This document shows positions 1 through 8,449 of a stretch of DNA of 64,000 bases, in pieces. A program made the position numbers and the translations under genes. Below the pieces are notes generated by a model. The model was not told the DNA's origin. It saw only the letters and a list, made by a program, of their open reading frames with translations, and searched no databases. Origin of the DNA: Terriglobia bacterium. Its GTDB lineage: Bacteria; Acidobacteriota; Terriglobia; Bryobacterales; Bryobacteraceae. Within the stretch, counting starts at the first letter, position 1. Each line of letters opens with the position of its first letter. The stretch spans positions 42,458 through 106,457 of the forward strand of contig JAIQFS010000018.1 of NCBI GenBank assembly GCA_020073145.1, read 5' to 3'.

Positions 1-222
1 ACGACCGGCTTCCTGTGCGATGTCGCTGAACCTGCCAGCATCGGAACCGCCTTGCGTACGCTTCGCGCCGATGATTCCCTGAGGCGCAGTATCGGGATTG
101 CCGCCCGCCGGCACGGGAAGGAAAACTACTCCGCTTCGGTTGTCGTCGGCCGTTATCTGGACGCCTATCAGGAGATTCTCGGGGGGCGCTCTCGCGCGCT
201 GGAGACTTGTTTATGCAACTGA
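1..222 (+). CDS. Glycosyltransferase, C-terminal end (partial)
   Basis: This frame is open from the first base and ends in TGA at 220-222, giving about 73 residues of a protein that begins outside the window. The visible part reads like the last helix of a GT-B (GT1/GT4) glycosyltransferase: a segment of the type 'ADDSLRRSIGIAARRHGKEN' followed by a tyrosine-containing helix ending in YLDAYQEIL. It overlaps the ATG of the acyltransferase gene at 213, so the two are translationally coupled. The family call rests only on the tail and on the surrounding polysaccharide genes; the sugar donor cannot be inferred. Confidence 0.6.
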   Translation, partial: TTGFLCDVAEPASIGTALRTLRADDSLRRSIGIAARRHGKENYSASVVVGRYLDAYQEILGGRSRALETCLCN

Positions 223-830
223 TCGGCCGTTTACGGATGTTGATGTCAGGCCGGTGGTACCAGTTGATCGGGAAGCTCTATCTCCGGGGCTGCGGCGTCA
301 CGGTGGGCGCGAGCCCCACTCTGCACGGGTTGCCCATCGTCGCGCGGACGTCGTCATCCTCGATTGTTGTTGGAGACGGAGTGGTCTTGTGCTCGAACAG
401 CCGCTTCACGGCGTTGGGAGTCAACCATCCGGTCATCCTGCGGACGCTACGGCCGGGTTCGGCGATTCGGATCGGAAACAATTGCGGCCTCAGCGGCACA
501 GTCATCTGCGCGGCCCAACGCGTCGAAATCGGCAACAACGCTTTGATCGGAGCCAACGTCACCATCGCCGATACCGACTTTCATCCTCTGGATCCGGAGG
601 GAAGGCGATTCAGCAACGATCAATCGAAGATCGCATGCGCCCCCGTTCGCCTGGAAGACAACGTCTTCGTGGGCGCTGGTTCCACCATCCTCAAGGGAGT
701 AACGATCGGCGAAAACTCGGTCATTGGCGCCGGCAGCGTGGTGACCAAGAGTATCCCGCCGAATGTGGTGGCCGCGGGCAACCCCTGTCGCCCGATCAAG
801 AGTCTAGCCGTGTTGGAGATGCTGGCGTGA
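213..830 (+). CDS. Hexapeptide-repeat (LbH) acyltransferase
   Basis: A protein of 205 residues with left-handed beta-helix repeats, seen as [IV]-G-x-x-x-x-[IV] periodicity: IRIGNNCGLSG, VEIGNNALIGANVTI, VRLEDNVFVGAGSTI, VTIGENSVIGAGSVVT. It ends with the PPNVVAAGNPCRPIK signature of the WbbJ/maltose-acetyltransferase group. The DTDFHPLDPEGR segment fits the catalytic-histidine loop of this family. The likely role is O-acetylation (or another acylation) of an exopolysaccharide sugar from acetyl-CoA. A TTG at 207 is an alternative start; the ATG at 213 is preferred. It overlaps the upstream glycosyltransferase by 10 bases, which suggests one operon. Confidence 0.85.
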   Translation: MQLIGRLRMLMSGRWYQLIGKLYLRGCGVTVGASPTLHGLPIVARTSSSSIVVGDGVVLCSNSRFTALGVNHPVILRTLRPGSAIRIGNNCGLSGTVICAAQRVEIGNNALIGANVTIADTDFHPLDPEGRRFSNDQSKIACAPVRLEDNVFVGAGSTILKGVTIGENSVIGAGSVVTKSIPPNVVAAGNPCRPIKSLAVLEMLA

Positions 831-861
831 CGTTAGGGCCTCGCCAAACGAACTGATATCC

Positions 862-2343
862 ATGACAATGCCGATCACAGCTTCCACGAAAAGGATCACC
901 CCGGTCGGGCTCGGTCGCAAAGCCGCTTTGCCAAGACGGAGAGGGTTCATCGCCGACCAGGGCCTGTGGTTGATTGTCGCGGCGTTCTTGTTGTGCACCG
1001 CTCTCGGGATCGGCCTCAACACGAAGTTGTACGTTGGAGACAATCTGTCCAGCGCACGAGCCGCGAGCGCGAACGCTCAAGAAGGAGGCCGCATCTTCAA
1101 CGAGGCGGCCATCGCGGTTTGTCTGATCGGCTTACTGATGGCGGCCAGCCGGACGGAATCCTTCCGCCGTTCGTTTCGCGTCTGGAAGAATCCGGTCGTT
1201 TGGGCCTTGGCTTACCAGGCGATCATGGCGTGGCACTATTGGTCTAACGATAATGCGTGGGACATGGCCAGGCTCTGCGGAGTTTGGCTGTTGCTGATGG
1301 TGGCGATGGCCTCCAGCGCCCCCATGACTCTGGATCGGTACGTGCCGAAAATGCTGCTTCTTTTCCGGCTCCTGTTGTGGATCTCGTTGATTGTCGGCAT
1401 TGTGCTGCCGGATAACGCATGGATGCATGACTACATTTCGAGTTTCATTCCAGGACTCAACGACCGCTTTGCCGGCATCGCCGGCCACCCCAATAGTATG
1501 GGTGCCGTCGTGGGTATCGCGGTATTGATGGAGCTGGATCAGTTCTTCGGGGACGGCTCGAAGCGATGGTTGAGTCTCGTGCATCTCCTGCTTGGCAGCG
1601 CTCTGCTTCTTCTGACGCAGTCCAAGATGGCCCTTTTGGCTTGTGCGGCGTGCGCTGTCTGGTTTCTATTGAGCCGGAGGAACCGCCTCCTTCGCGGACC
1701 GGTCCGCGTGGTGGTAGTCGCCACCACGGTTGTCGCTGGTGCTTTGGTCGCTTGGGCGTCTTTGGCGGACTGGGTGGCTTCTAACCAATACAATTTGGAC
1801 GATCTCACGGGCCGTATTGGTGTTTGGCAGTATCTTTGGGATGTCGCACGCGAGCGGCCGTGGTTTGGCTACGGAGACGCTCTGTGGTCCCAGCTCTATT
1901 TGAGTGAGTCGTTTCAGTACAAGTGGGCGGCCGGTAATGCTCATAACCAACTTCTGAATTCCTTTCTGATGACCGGCTTGGTGGGTGTGGGATGTCTCGT
2001 CGCCTTCGTGACTGCCCTGTTCCGGCAACGGCGCCGGATCGACCCGAACTATCGTGCCCTCTTTACCGCCTGCCTGGCCTTCTTGCTCATTCGCTCCATT
2101 GCGGAGGCCGGCTTCGAACCTGGCAGTCTGGGGGTTGCGGGACTTCTGCAAACCGTTCTCATCGGCTTCTGTTTCTGCCTCCGAAAGCCGGAACGGGCCG
2201 CCCTCCCGGGCTGCGCGGCTCGCCCCGGCCTGACCCAGATGGCCGGGACTCAAGAACGAGCTTTCCGGGCTGCCGAATACCGGATGCGGCGGCGCCTGCT
2301 GGCATTCCCCCGGCGAAACCCGATCCCCGGTAAAAGCCTATGA
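862..2343 (+). CDS. O-antigen ligase/polymerase-like membrane protein (Wzy/WaaL type)
   Basis: A 493-residue polytopic membrane protein with roughly ten or more hydrophobic helices, starting with WLIVAAFLLCTALGIG. It carries the features of the Wzy_C/O-antigen ligase family: a large periplasmic region containing RFAGIAGHPNSMGAVVG, then GRIGVWQYLWDVARERPWFG, and an AHNQLLNSFLMTGLVGVG segment near residue 365. Such proteins polymerise repeat units or attach glycan chains on the periplasmic face. The C-terminal 50 residues are Arg/Pro-rich and hydrophilic. The stop overlaps the next gene in an ATGA arrangement. Polymerase versus ligase cannot be decided from sequence alone. Confidence 0.8.
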   Translation: MTMPITASTKRITPVGLGRKAALPRRRGFIADQGLWLIVAAFLLCTALGIGLNTKLYVGDNLSSARAASANAQEGGRIFNEAAIAVCLIGLLMAASRTESFRRSFRVWKNPVVWALAYQAIMAWHYWSNDNAWDMARLCGVWLLLMVAMASSAPMTLDRYVPKMLLLFRLLLWISLIVGIVLPDNAWMHDYISSFIPGLNDRFAGIAGHPNSMGAVVGIAVLMELDQFFGDGSKRWLSLVHLLLGSALLLLTQSKMALLACAACAVWFLLSRRNRLLRGPVRVVVVATTVVAGALVAWASLADWVASNQYNLDDLTGRIGVWQYLWDVARERPWFGYGDALWSQLYLSESFQYKWAAGNAHNQLLNSFLMTGLVGVGCLVAFVTALFRQRRRIDPNYRALFTACLAFLLIRSIAEAGFEPGSLGVAGLLQTVLIGFCFCLRKPERAALPGCAARPGLTQMAGTQERAFRAAEYRMRRRLLAFPRRNPIPGKSL

Positions 2344-3272
2344 GTCATTCCGGCTCGCAGATTCTCAACTCGGACCGGAAACTGGCCATCGTCATCCCGG
2401 TTCATAACCGGCTCGGCTTTACACGGAGCTGCCTCGAGCACCTGCGCAGACAGACGGTCTCCGGATTCCAGATCATTGTTGTCGACGACGGCTCGAGCGA
2501 CGGCACCTCGGAAATGATCCGTGATGAGTTCCCGGACGTGACGCTGCTGCACGGCGACGGCAACTTGTGGTGGACCGGGGCTACCAATCTCGGTGTGAAA
2601 GTGGCTGTGGAACAGGGCGCCAGCCATGTCATGACGCTCAACGACGATACCGTGCCGGAGCCAGCGTTTGTCGAGAACATGTGGATGGGCGCCTTGGAGA
2701 AGCCCGAAGCCCTGGTCGGCGCCTATTCGGTTGAAGTGGGCAGCGGCCGCCCGGTCTTTGGCGGAGAACGCATCCACTGGACGACGGGCTTCATCGAGAG
2801 CCTGCTGCAGGATCCCGCGAATTCTCGCGAGGGGCTGGTCGAAGTGACCCATTACGCCGGCCGGGGCCTGCTCATCCCGAAGGCGGTCTTTCAACGGATC
2901 GGTCTCTTCGACGCCGTGCACTTTCCGCACTACGCGGCGGACTACGATTTTACCTACCGCGCCGGCCGCTACGGCTATCCGGTCTTCTGTAACTATCAAG
3001 CCCGGCTCGGAATCTATCCCGAAGCCAGCGGCGACGCCGCTAACCGGCGGCGGAAGGGGCTGCGCAACTATTACCGGCACCTGTTTGATATCAAGGGCGG
3101 CGCGAACCTGAAGGTCTTCTTCTGGTTTGCGCTGCGGAATTGCCCGAAATATCTGCTTCCCATCGGTCTGCCTATGGGAATGGCCCGGCGGATTTTCGGA
3201 TATCCGATGGAATGGATGAGAGAGACTTGCAGACTCTGGTGGAACCGTGATGCATCGTATCGAAGAGCATAA
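2340..3272 (+). CDS. Family 2 glycosyltransferase
   Basis: A 310-residue GT-A glycosyltransferase. The N-terminal nucleotide-binding motif VVDDGSSDGTSEMI lies near residue 50 and the metal-binding NDDT (in VMTLNDDTVPEP) near residue 100, followed by a WWTGATNLG acceptor-region motif common in rhamnosyltransferase-like GT2 enzymes. A later YAADYDFTYRAGRYG segment provides the expected Asp pair. There is no obvious membrane anchor apart from a hydrophobic patch near the C-terminus (KVFFWFALRN). It starts 4 bases inside the upstream gene and overlaps the next one by about 20 bases. The sugar specificity is unknown. Confidence 0.88.
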   Translation: MSHSGSQILNSDRKLAIVIPVHNRLGFTRSCLEHLRRQTVSGFQIIVVDDGSSDGTSEMIRDEFPDVTLLHGDGNLWWTGATNLGVKVAVEQGASHVMTLNDDTVPEPAFVENMWMGALEKPEALVGAYSVEVGSGRPVFGGERIHWTTGFIESLLQDPANSREGLVEVTHYAGRGLLIPKAVFQRIGLFDAVHFPHYAADYDFTYRAGRYGYPVFCNYQARLGIYPEASGDAANRRRKGLRNYYRHLFDIKGGANLKVFFWFALRNCPKYLLPIGLPMGMARRIFGYPMEWMRETCRLWWNRDASYRRA

Positions 3273-4488
3273 GACCGTGCCTCAGCGGCCTGAAGCCCTG
3301 CCCCAGCGCGTTGCCGGCGCCAAGGTCGGCTTCGTCCACAATATGGCCACGCACTACCGGATCAAGGTCTTCGAGGCCTTCGCCCGGATGTGTGACGCCG
3401 AGTTCTATTTCTACTCAGATGGCGGCGAGTGGTACTGGCAAAAATCCCACGGTGTCGCTCCCAAAACGGGCTTCGTCCATCGCACTCTGCGCGGCTTCTG
3501 GTGGGGCCGGACGCGCGTCACGCCGGGGCTGCTCCCGGCTCTGCTCTTCGGCGGGTACAACGTTTTCATCAAGTGCGTCAACGGACGCTTCGCCCTTCCC
3601 GCGACGTTCGCCGCAGCTCGGCTCCGGCGCGCTCCGTTCATTCTCTGGACCGGCATCTGGTGCCGCCTGCAAACCCCGTTTCACCGGTTGCTGTTCCCGA
3701 TCACCCGGTTCATCTACCAACACTCTGACGCGGTCGTGGTCTACGGCGAACACGTCAAGCGCTACTTGATTTCGGAGGGCGTCGCCGAGGAACGAATTTT
3801 CCTCGCGCCCCAGGCTGTCGACAACAGCCTCTACCGGCGCACCCCGTCCGCCGCTGAAGTAGAGGCGCTCCGTGCCAAGCACAACCTTCCCGCGGACCGG
3901 AAGATCGTGCTGTACCTGGGCCGTTTGGAAGAGATCAAGGGTCTTCCCGACTTGTTGCAGGCCTTCGCGCAGTTGGACCGAACCGATGCCATCCTGGTCT
4001 TCGGCGGTTCCGGCAGCCAAGAAGAAAAACTGCGGGCTCTGGCCGCCGAGCGCGGGGTGCTGGACCGCGTTCGTTTTACCGGCCACGTGTCGCAGGCCGA
4101 GGCCCCGGTGCTCTACGGCATTTCCTGGGTCACCGTTCTGCCCTCGGTGACTCTGCCCGCGGGCCGCGAACTGTGGGGGCTGGTGGTCAACGAAGCATTC
4201 AACCAGGGTGTCCCTGTCATCGCCACCGACGCCGTGGGAGCCGCCGCCGGGGGCCTGGTCCGCAACGGCCGCAACGGCCTGATCGTTCCCGAACGCGATC
4301 CCAGTGCCCTTCGCGACGCCATCGAAACCGTCCTTGCCAACCCCGAATTGAGGAACCGGCTCGGACGCGCCGCCGCCCGCGACGTGGTGTCGTTTACCCA
4401 AGAGGGCATGGCCGCAGGATTGCGCGACGCCGTGGCTTACGTGATGACCGCCAAGACAGCCAAGAAGGAGAAAGTCTCCCGTGGGTAG
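3250..4488 (+). CDS. Family 4 glycosyltransferase
   Basis: A GT-B glycosyltransferase of 412 residues. The N-terminal half opens with KVGFVHNMATHYRIKVFEAF, typical of acceptor-domain starts in this group. The C-terminal donor domain has KIVLYLGRLEEIKGLPDLLQ, the FGGSGSQEEKL loop and the E-x7-E region WGLVVNEAFNQGVPVIATDA that binds the nucleotide sugar. It probably acts on the cytoplasmic face, adding a sugar to the lipid-linked repeat unit. A GTG three bases upstream (3247) is an alternative start. The 3' end overlaps the deacetylase gene by 8 bases. Confidence 0.88.
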   Translation: MHRIEEHKTVPQRPEALPQRVAGAKVGFVHNMATHYRIKVFEAFARMCDAEFYFYSDGGEWYWQKSHGVAPKTGFVHRTLRGFWWGRTRVTPGLLPALLFGGYNVFIKCVNGRFALPATFAAARLRRAPFILWTGIWCRLQTPFHRLLFPITRFIYQHSDAVVVYGEHVKRYLISEGVAEERIFLAPQAVDNSLYRRTPSAAEVEALRAKHNLPADRKIVLYLGRLEEIKGLPDLLQAFAQLDRTDAILVFGGSGSQEEKLRALAAERGVLDRVRFTGHVSQAEAPVLYGISWVTVLPSVTLPAGRELWGLVVNEAFNQGVPVIATDAVGAAAGGLVRNGRNGLIVPERDPSALRDAIETVLANPELRNRLGRAAARDVVSFTQEGMAAGLRDAVAYVMTAKTAKKEKVSRG

Positions 4489-5320
4489 CCGTAACCGCAG
4501 TGACAACCGGCCCATTCTATGGGTCACCACCAGTTGGGACGACGGCTATCCGCTCGATACGCGACTGGCCGAATTGCTCCATCGATACGGCGTGGCCGCC
4601 ACCTTTTACGTGCCCATCCGGTCGCAGCTGCCGGTCATGGAGCCCCGACAGATCCGCGATCTGGCCCGCATGTTCGACATCGGCGGCCACACCGTCAATC
4701 ACGTCCGGCTGGATAGCGTCGCCCCGGAGGCCGCCCGGGAAGAGATCATCCAGTCCAAGCAGATGATCGAGGACATTACCGGCAGTCCCTGCCGCATGTT
4801 CTGCCCTCCCGGGGGACGTTACTTACGCTCCCATCTCGACGATGTGCGGGAGGCCGGCTATTCCGGGCTGCGGACGGTGGAGTTGATGTCCGTGGCCCGC
4901 CCCGCCCGCCGCGACGGCCTGATGGTCATGCCCACCACCCTGCAACTGTTCCCGCATGGCGCGGCGGCGTATTTTAAGAACGCGCTGAAACGCCGCCGCC
5001 CGGAAAACGTGAAGACCTACCTCCTGCACGGGCGTCGCCCCGGCCTGCCGGAGACCGTCGATTCGATCCTCGATAGCCTCGTCGAATCCGGCGGCGTCTT
5101 CCACCTCTGGGGCCACTCTTGGGAAATGGAGCACTCCCGCCTCTGGGGAGTGCTGGAGAGCGTCCTGAAGCGGCTGGATGCCCACCGGGACCGCTGCCGG
5201 TTCGTTTCCAATGCGGCGCTCTGCGAACACTTCGAGCACATGGAAGAGGCGGCCGATGTCGCGCCTGCCGGCGCCTGTGCCGGAGGAACGTTCGGATTGG
5301 AGGATCGTGCGGCCCGCTAA
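4481..5320 (+). CDS. Polysaccharide deacetylase (NodB/CE4 family)
   Basis: A protein of 279 residues with the CE4 motifs in order: VTTSWDDGYPLDTRLAELL (motif 1, the metal- and base-contributing DD), a shifted motif 2 GGHTVNHVRLD with the two metal histidines (H-x3-H), motif 3 CPPGGRY, and the late FHLWGHSWEME histidine region. The likely reaction is removal of an N- or O-acetyl group from the polysaccharide or its precursor. No signal peptide is visible, so it may act in the cytoplasm or be exported by another route. The start is a GTG overlapping the previous gene. The tail overlaps the next glycosyltransferase gene. Confidence 0.85.
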   Translation: MGSRNRSDNRPILWVTTSWDDGYPLDTRLAELLHRYGVAATFYVPIRSQLPVMEPRQIRDLARMFDIGGHTVNHVRLDSVAPEAAREEIIQSKQMIEDITGSPCRMFCPPGGRYLRSHLDDVREAGYSGLRTVELMSVARPARRDGLMVMPTTLQLFPHGAAAYFKNALKRRRPENVKTYLLHGRRPGLPETVDSILDSLVESGGVFHLWGHSWEMEHSRLWGVLESVLKRLDAHRDRCRFVSNAALCEHFEHMEEAADVAPAGACAGGTFGLEDRAAR

Positions 5321-6554
5321 GATTCTCGTGCTCCACAACCGCTACCAGCAGGCCGGCGGCGAAGACGGAGTCTATGCGCATGAAGTCCAGCTGCTTCGGC
5401 GCAACGGCCACCAGGTCATCGAATACCTGGAGAACAACGAAGGCCTCGACGAGACCAACGCCTTCAGGAGCGGGCTTGCGGCCATCTGGTCCTGCGACAC
5501 CACCGCTCGGCTCCGCAAGGTGCTCCACCAGGAACGGCCGGACATCGCCCATTTTCATAACACGTTCGCCAGGATCTCGCCGGCCGCTTATTATGCCTGC
5601 CGGCAAGCTGGAGTGCCGGTGGTCCAGACCTTGCACAATTTCCGGATCGGATGCCTCAACGCCTTCTGCATGACCGAAGGCAATCTGTGCGAGCGGTGCC
5701 TGCCCCACCTGATCCCCGTGGCCGGAATCGTCAAGGGCTGCTACCGCGGCTCTTCCGTGACCTCGGCCGGGATGGCCGCCATCACCATAACACATAAGAT
5801 CTTGGGGACCTATCGCAAACAAGTCGACGCCTACATCGCCCTGACGGAATTCGCGCGCCGCGTCCACCTGCGCGCCGGCGTTCCGGCAGACAAGACGTTC
5901 GTGAAGCCAAACTTCATCGACCACCGCGCTGAACCTCCTTCCGACCGCCAACGCTATGCCCTGTTCGCCAGCCGCCTCTGCCCGGAAAAAGGTGTTCTGA
6001 CGATGCTCCAAGCGTGGAAACAGAACGGACTGGACATCACCCTCAAGATCGCCGGCGACGGGCCCAGCGCGCCAGAGGTAGCCGAAGCGGCCGCGCAGTA
6101 TCCGAATATCGAATGGCTCGGTTCGCGCTCCCAGGACCAGGTTATGGAACTGATGCGCCATGCCCGGTTCCTCGTGATGCCCTCGCTGGGATATGAGAAT
6201 TTCCCTCTATGCCTGGTGGAGGCTTTCAGCGCCGGCCTGCCGTGCCTGGCGAGCGGCCACGGAGCCATGCAGGAGATTGTCGACGATGGCCTGACCGGCC
6301 TGCATTTCCAGACCGGAGATGCCGCCGATCTGGCCGCCAAGGCCCGTTGGATGGCCGCCCATCCGGCCGAGTGCCAACAAATGGGCCTGGCCGCCCGAGA
6401 GCGTTTCTCTGAGCGCTATACTCCGGAGCGGAATTACCAGATCCTCACGAAAATATACGATTCGGCCATGAGCAACTTCCGGATTTCCCGAAGCTGCGAG
6501 AGGCGGCCCGCACTGACCGATGGGTTTAAGGCCTGCTCTTATGAGGATCTATGA
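5307..6554 (+). CDS. Family 4 glycosyltransferase (GGED-type)
   Basis: A GT-B enzyme of about 415 residues. The family-typical N-terminus AKILVLHNRYQQAGGEDGVY begins just after a GTG at 5307, the preferred start; an ATG at 5256 would add 17 residues. A cysteine-rich region (RIGCLNAFCMTEGNLCERCL), known in this GT4 subgroup, lies near residue 115. The donor domain contains FASRLCPEKGVLTMLQAW, IAGDGPSAPE and the C-terminal YENFPLCLVEAFSAGLP E-x7-E motif. It overlaps both the deacetylase upstream and the FkbM gene downstream (ATGA), so it is embedded in the operon. Confidence 0.85.
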   Translation: MRPAKILVLHNRYQQAGGEDGVYAHEVQLLRRNGHQVIEYLENNEGLDETNAFRSGLAAIWSCDTTARLRKVLHQERPDIAHFHNTFARISPAAYYACRQAGVPVVQTLHNFRIGCLNAFCMTEGNLCERCLPHLIPVAGIVKGCYRGSSVTSAGMAAITITHKILGTYRKQVDAYIALTEFARRVHLRAGVPADKTFVKPNFIDHRAEPPSDRQRYALFASRLCPEKGVLTMLQAWKQNGLDITLKIAGDGPSAPEVAEAAAQYPNIEWLGSRSQDQVMELMRHARFLVMPSLGYENFPLCLVEAFSAGLPCLASGHGAMQEIVDDGLTGLHFQTGDAADLAAKARWMAAHPAECQQMGLAARERFSERYTPERNYQILTKIYDSAMSNFRISRSCERRPALTDGFKACSYEDL

Positions 6555-7321
6555 CACAGCGACCAACAACTTCTACAATGCTCGAGAGTCCAAATCAAGA
6601 CGCGATTCGCGGAACTAAGCCTCAATTGCCTCCATCGCGGTCCCTCGCCAGGAAACTCAAGCACGTCGCTCTGTTCTGCGCCGGCCGCGAGGTGTTGTAC
6701 TCGCCCGAGGTCCGTTGTCCCTTTGAGATCCTCGGCAACGAAGGCGCCAATTTCGCGGTCTGCCCGGACCGGCTCGCCTCCGATTCGGTCGTCTACTCCT
6801 TCGGCATCGGCACCGATATCTCATTTGATCTCGGGCTCATGCGCCGTTTCGGCGTCCGCGTCCACGCCTTCGATCCTACCCCGCGGAGCCTCGCTTGGCT
6901 CAAAACTCAGAACCTCCCTCCCCATTTCGAAGTGCACGAGTACGGCGTTGCCGGCCACGATGGGGTCGTTGAGTTCGCGCCTCCCGATTCACCCGACCAC
7001 GTGTCCCACACCATCGTCGCCGGCCGCGGCCTCCGCACCGTCTCTGCCCCTGTTCGCCGTCTGGCCACCATCATGCGGGATTTGGGCCATACCTCCATCG
7101 ACCTTCTCAAAATGGACGTCGAAGGGGCCGAGTATGACGTCATCCGTGACCTGGTTTCCCTGCCGCTTCCGGTGGGCCAGCTCTGCATCGAGTTCCACCA
7201 TCGCTGGCGGCAAGTAGGTGCCGGCAAAACCCGCCAAGCCGTCGCCGCGCTGCGGTCCGCCGGCTATCGGCTCTTCCATGTGTCCGACCTGGGTTCGGAG
7301 TACAGCTTCCTCGGCCGCTGA
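6551..7321 (+). CDS. FkbM family methyltransferase
   Basis: A 256-residue class I SAM-dependent methyltransferase. The SAM-binding region is SVVYSFGIGTDISFDLGLM, with the acidic strand RVHAFDPTPRSLAWL. The FkbM hallmark is near residue 185: TSIDLLKMDVEGAEYDVI. Enzymes of this family O-methylate sugars or polyketides; beside glycosyltransferases, methylation of a polysaccharide residue is the reasonable inference. It starts within the stop of the upstream gene (ATGA) and is followed by a gap of more than 200 bases, probably the end of this transcriptional block. Confidence 0.85.
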   Translation: MTQRPTTSTMLESPNQDAIRGTKPQLPPSRSLARKLKHVALFCAGREVLYSPEVRCPFEILGNEGANFAVCPDRLASDSVVYSFGIGTDISFDLGLMRRFGVRVHAFDPTPRSLAWLKTQNLPPHFEVHEYGVAGHDGVVEFAPPDSPDHVSHTIVAGRGLRTVSAPVRRLATIMRDLGHTSIDLLKMDVEGAEYDVIRDLVSLPLPVGQLCIEFHHRWRQVGAGKTRQAVAALRSAGYRLFHVSDLGSEYSFLGR

Positions 7322-7557
7322 CCGGCGGCCCGCACGAAACCACAAACTGGCTCTCCATGTCCATCGACCGCGCTCCTGCCGTTTACTTTCAACCCGTCAG
7401 GACCTCTCTGCCTGCCCGAAAACCCCACCTCCCTTACCCCGACTCCCAAACGAATAGTACTCCTATCCCTCAAAACTAGGCCTGACCATCCTTGAGCCGG
7501 TTCTCCTTATTCAGTACTCTTTCCATAGGCCACATTCATTAAATAAGCGCTGAAGTT

Positions 7558-8394
7558 ATGGGAATTTACAGAAAATTTCCCACGATTTTCGGAAATCAAG
7601 CATGGGACTTGGAAGGCGAAGCTTTGTATAACCAGCCAGCACCGCCACTCCGGAGCCGTTACATCCTCAACATGAGGGTGGACGCCTCCAACTATGCCGA
7701 CTCCGTCAGCCGGGTCCTGGGATGGGCCAGCCGCGGCGAGAGCCGCTACGTCTGCTGCGCCAACGTCCATTCGGTCATGGAGTCGTTTGACGATCCCCAG
7801 TTCCGAAGCTGCATCAATGGCGCCGACCTGGTCACCTCCGACGGGATGCCTCTGGTTTGGGCGCTGCGCCGCCTGGGTGTTTCCGAAGCTGCCCGCGTTT
7901 ACGGTCCGGACTTGGTGCCCGCCGTGCTCCGGGCCGCCGATCGCGAAGGCCTCCGGGTCGGTTTCTACGGCGGCACGCCCAACACCTTGAAGCTCTTATC
8001 GGAAAACACCGGTCGGGAGTACCCGGGCCTGGTCGGTTACGAGTTCTCGCCGCCCTTTCGCGACCTCAGCCCGGAAGAAGACCAGATGATCGTCGATCGG
8101 ATCAACGCCTCCGGGGTCCAGATCTTGTTCATCGGTCTTGGTTGCCCCAAGCAGGAGAGGTGGATGGCCGAACACAAGCACCGCGTGCATGCGGTCATGC
8201 TGGGGGTCGGAGCGGCCTTCGATTTTCTGACCGGGGTCAAACCCCAAGCCCCGCATTGGCTGCAATCGGCGGGACTGGAATGGCTGTTCCGCTTTGCCGT
8301 GGAGCCCAAGCGTCTGTGGCGGCGCTATTTGAAACAAAATCCCAGGTTTGTGGCCCATTTCGCGGCTCAACTTCTGACATTGAAACAATCATAA
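7558..8394 (+). CDS. WecG/TagA/CpsF family glycosyltransferase (GT26)
   Basis: A 278-residue GT26 enzyme, which transfers a sugar such as ManNAc(A) or glucose onto a lipid-linked acceptor. Signature segments are CCANVHSVMESFDDPQFRSC, the conserved GADLVTSDGMPLVWALRRLG containing the catalytic Asp, GFYGGTPNTLKLL and LFIGLGCPKQERWMAEH, then GVGAAFDFLTG near the C-terminus. Roughly 35 residues precede the domain. RSRYILNMRVDASNYADSV fits the usual domain start, so the start codon may lie a little downstream of the ATG given. It opens a second block of the cluster after an intergenic gap of 236 bases. Confidence 0.88.
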   Translation: MGIYRKFPTIFGNQAWDLEGEALYNQPAPPLRSRYILNMRVDASNYADSVSRVLGWASRGESRYVCCANVHSVMESFDDPQFRSCINGADLVTSDGMPLVWALRRLGVSEAARVYGPDLVPAVLRAADREGLRVGFYGGTPNTLKLLSENTGREYPGLVGYEFSPPFRDLSPEEDQMIVDRINASGVQILFIGLGCPKQERWMAEHKHRVHAVMLGVGAAFDFLTGVKPQAPHWLQSAGLEWLFRFAVEPKRLWRRYLKQNPRFVAHFAAQLLTLKQS

Positions 8395-8449
8395 ATCGAA
8401 TGATGAACGTGACCAATTTGAAAAACGCAGCCCATCGAGTATTTGTTTT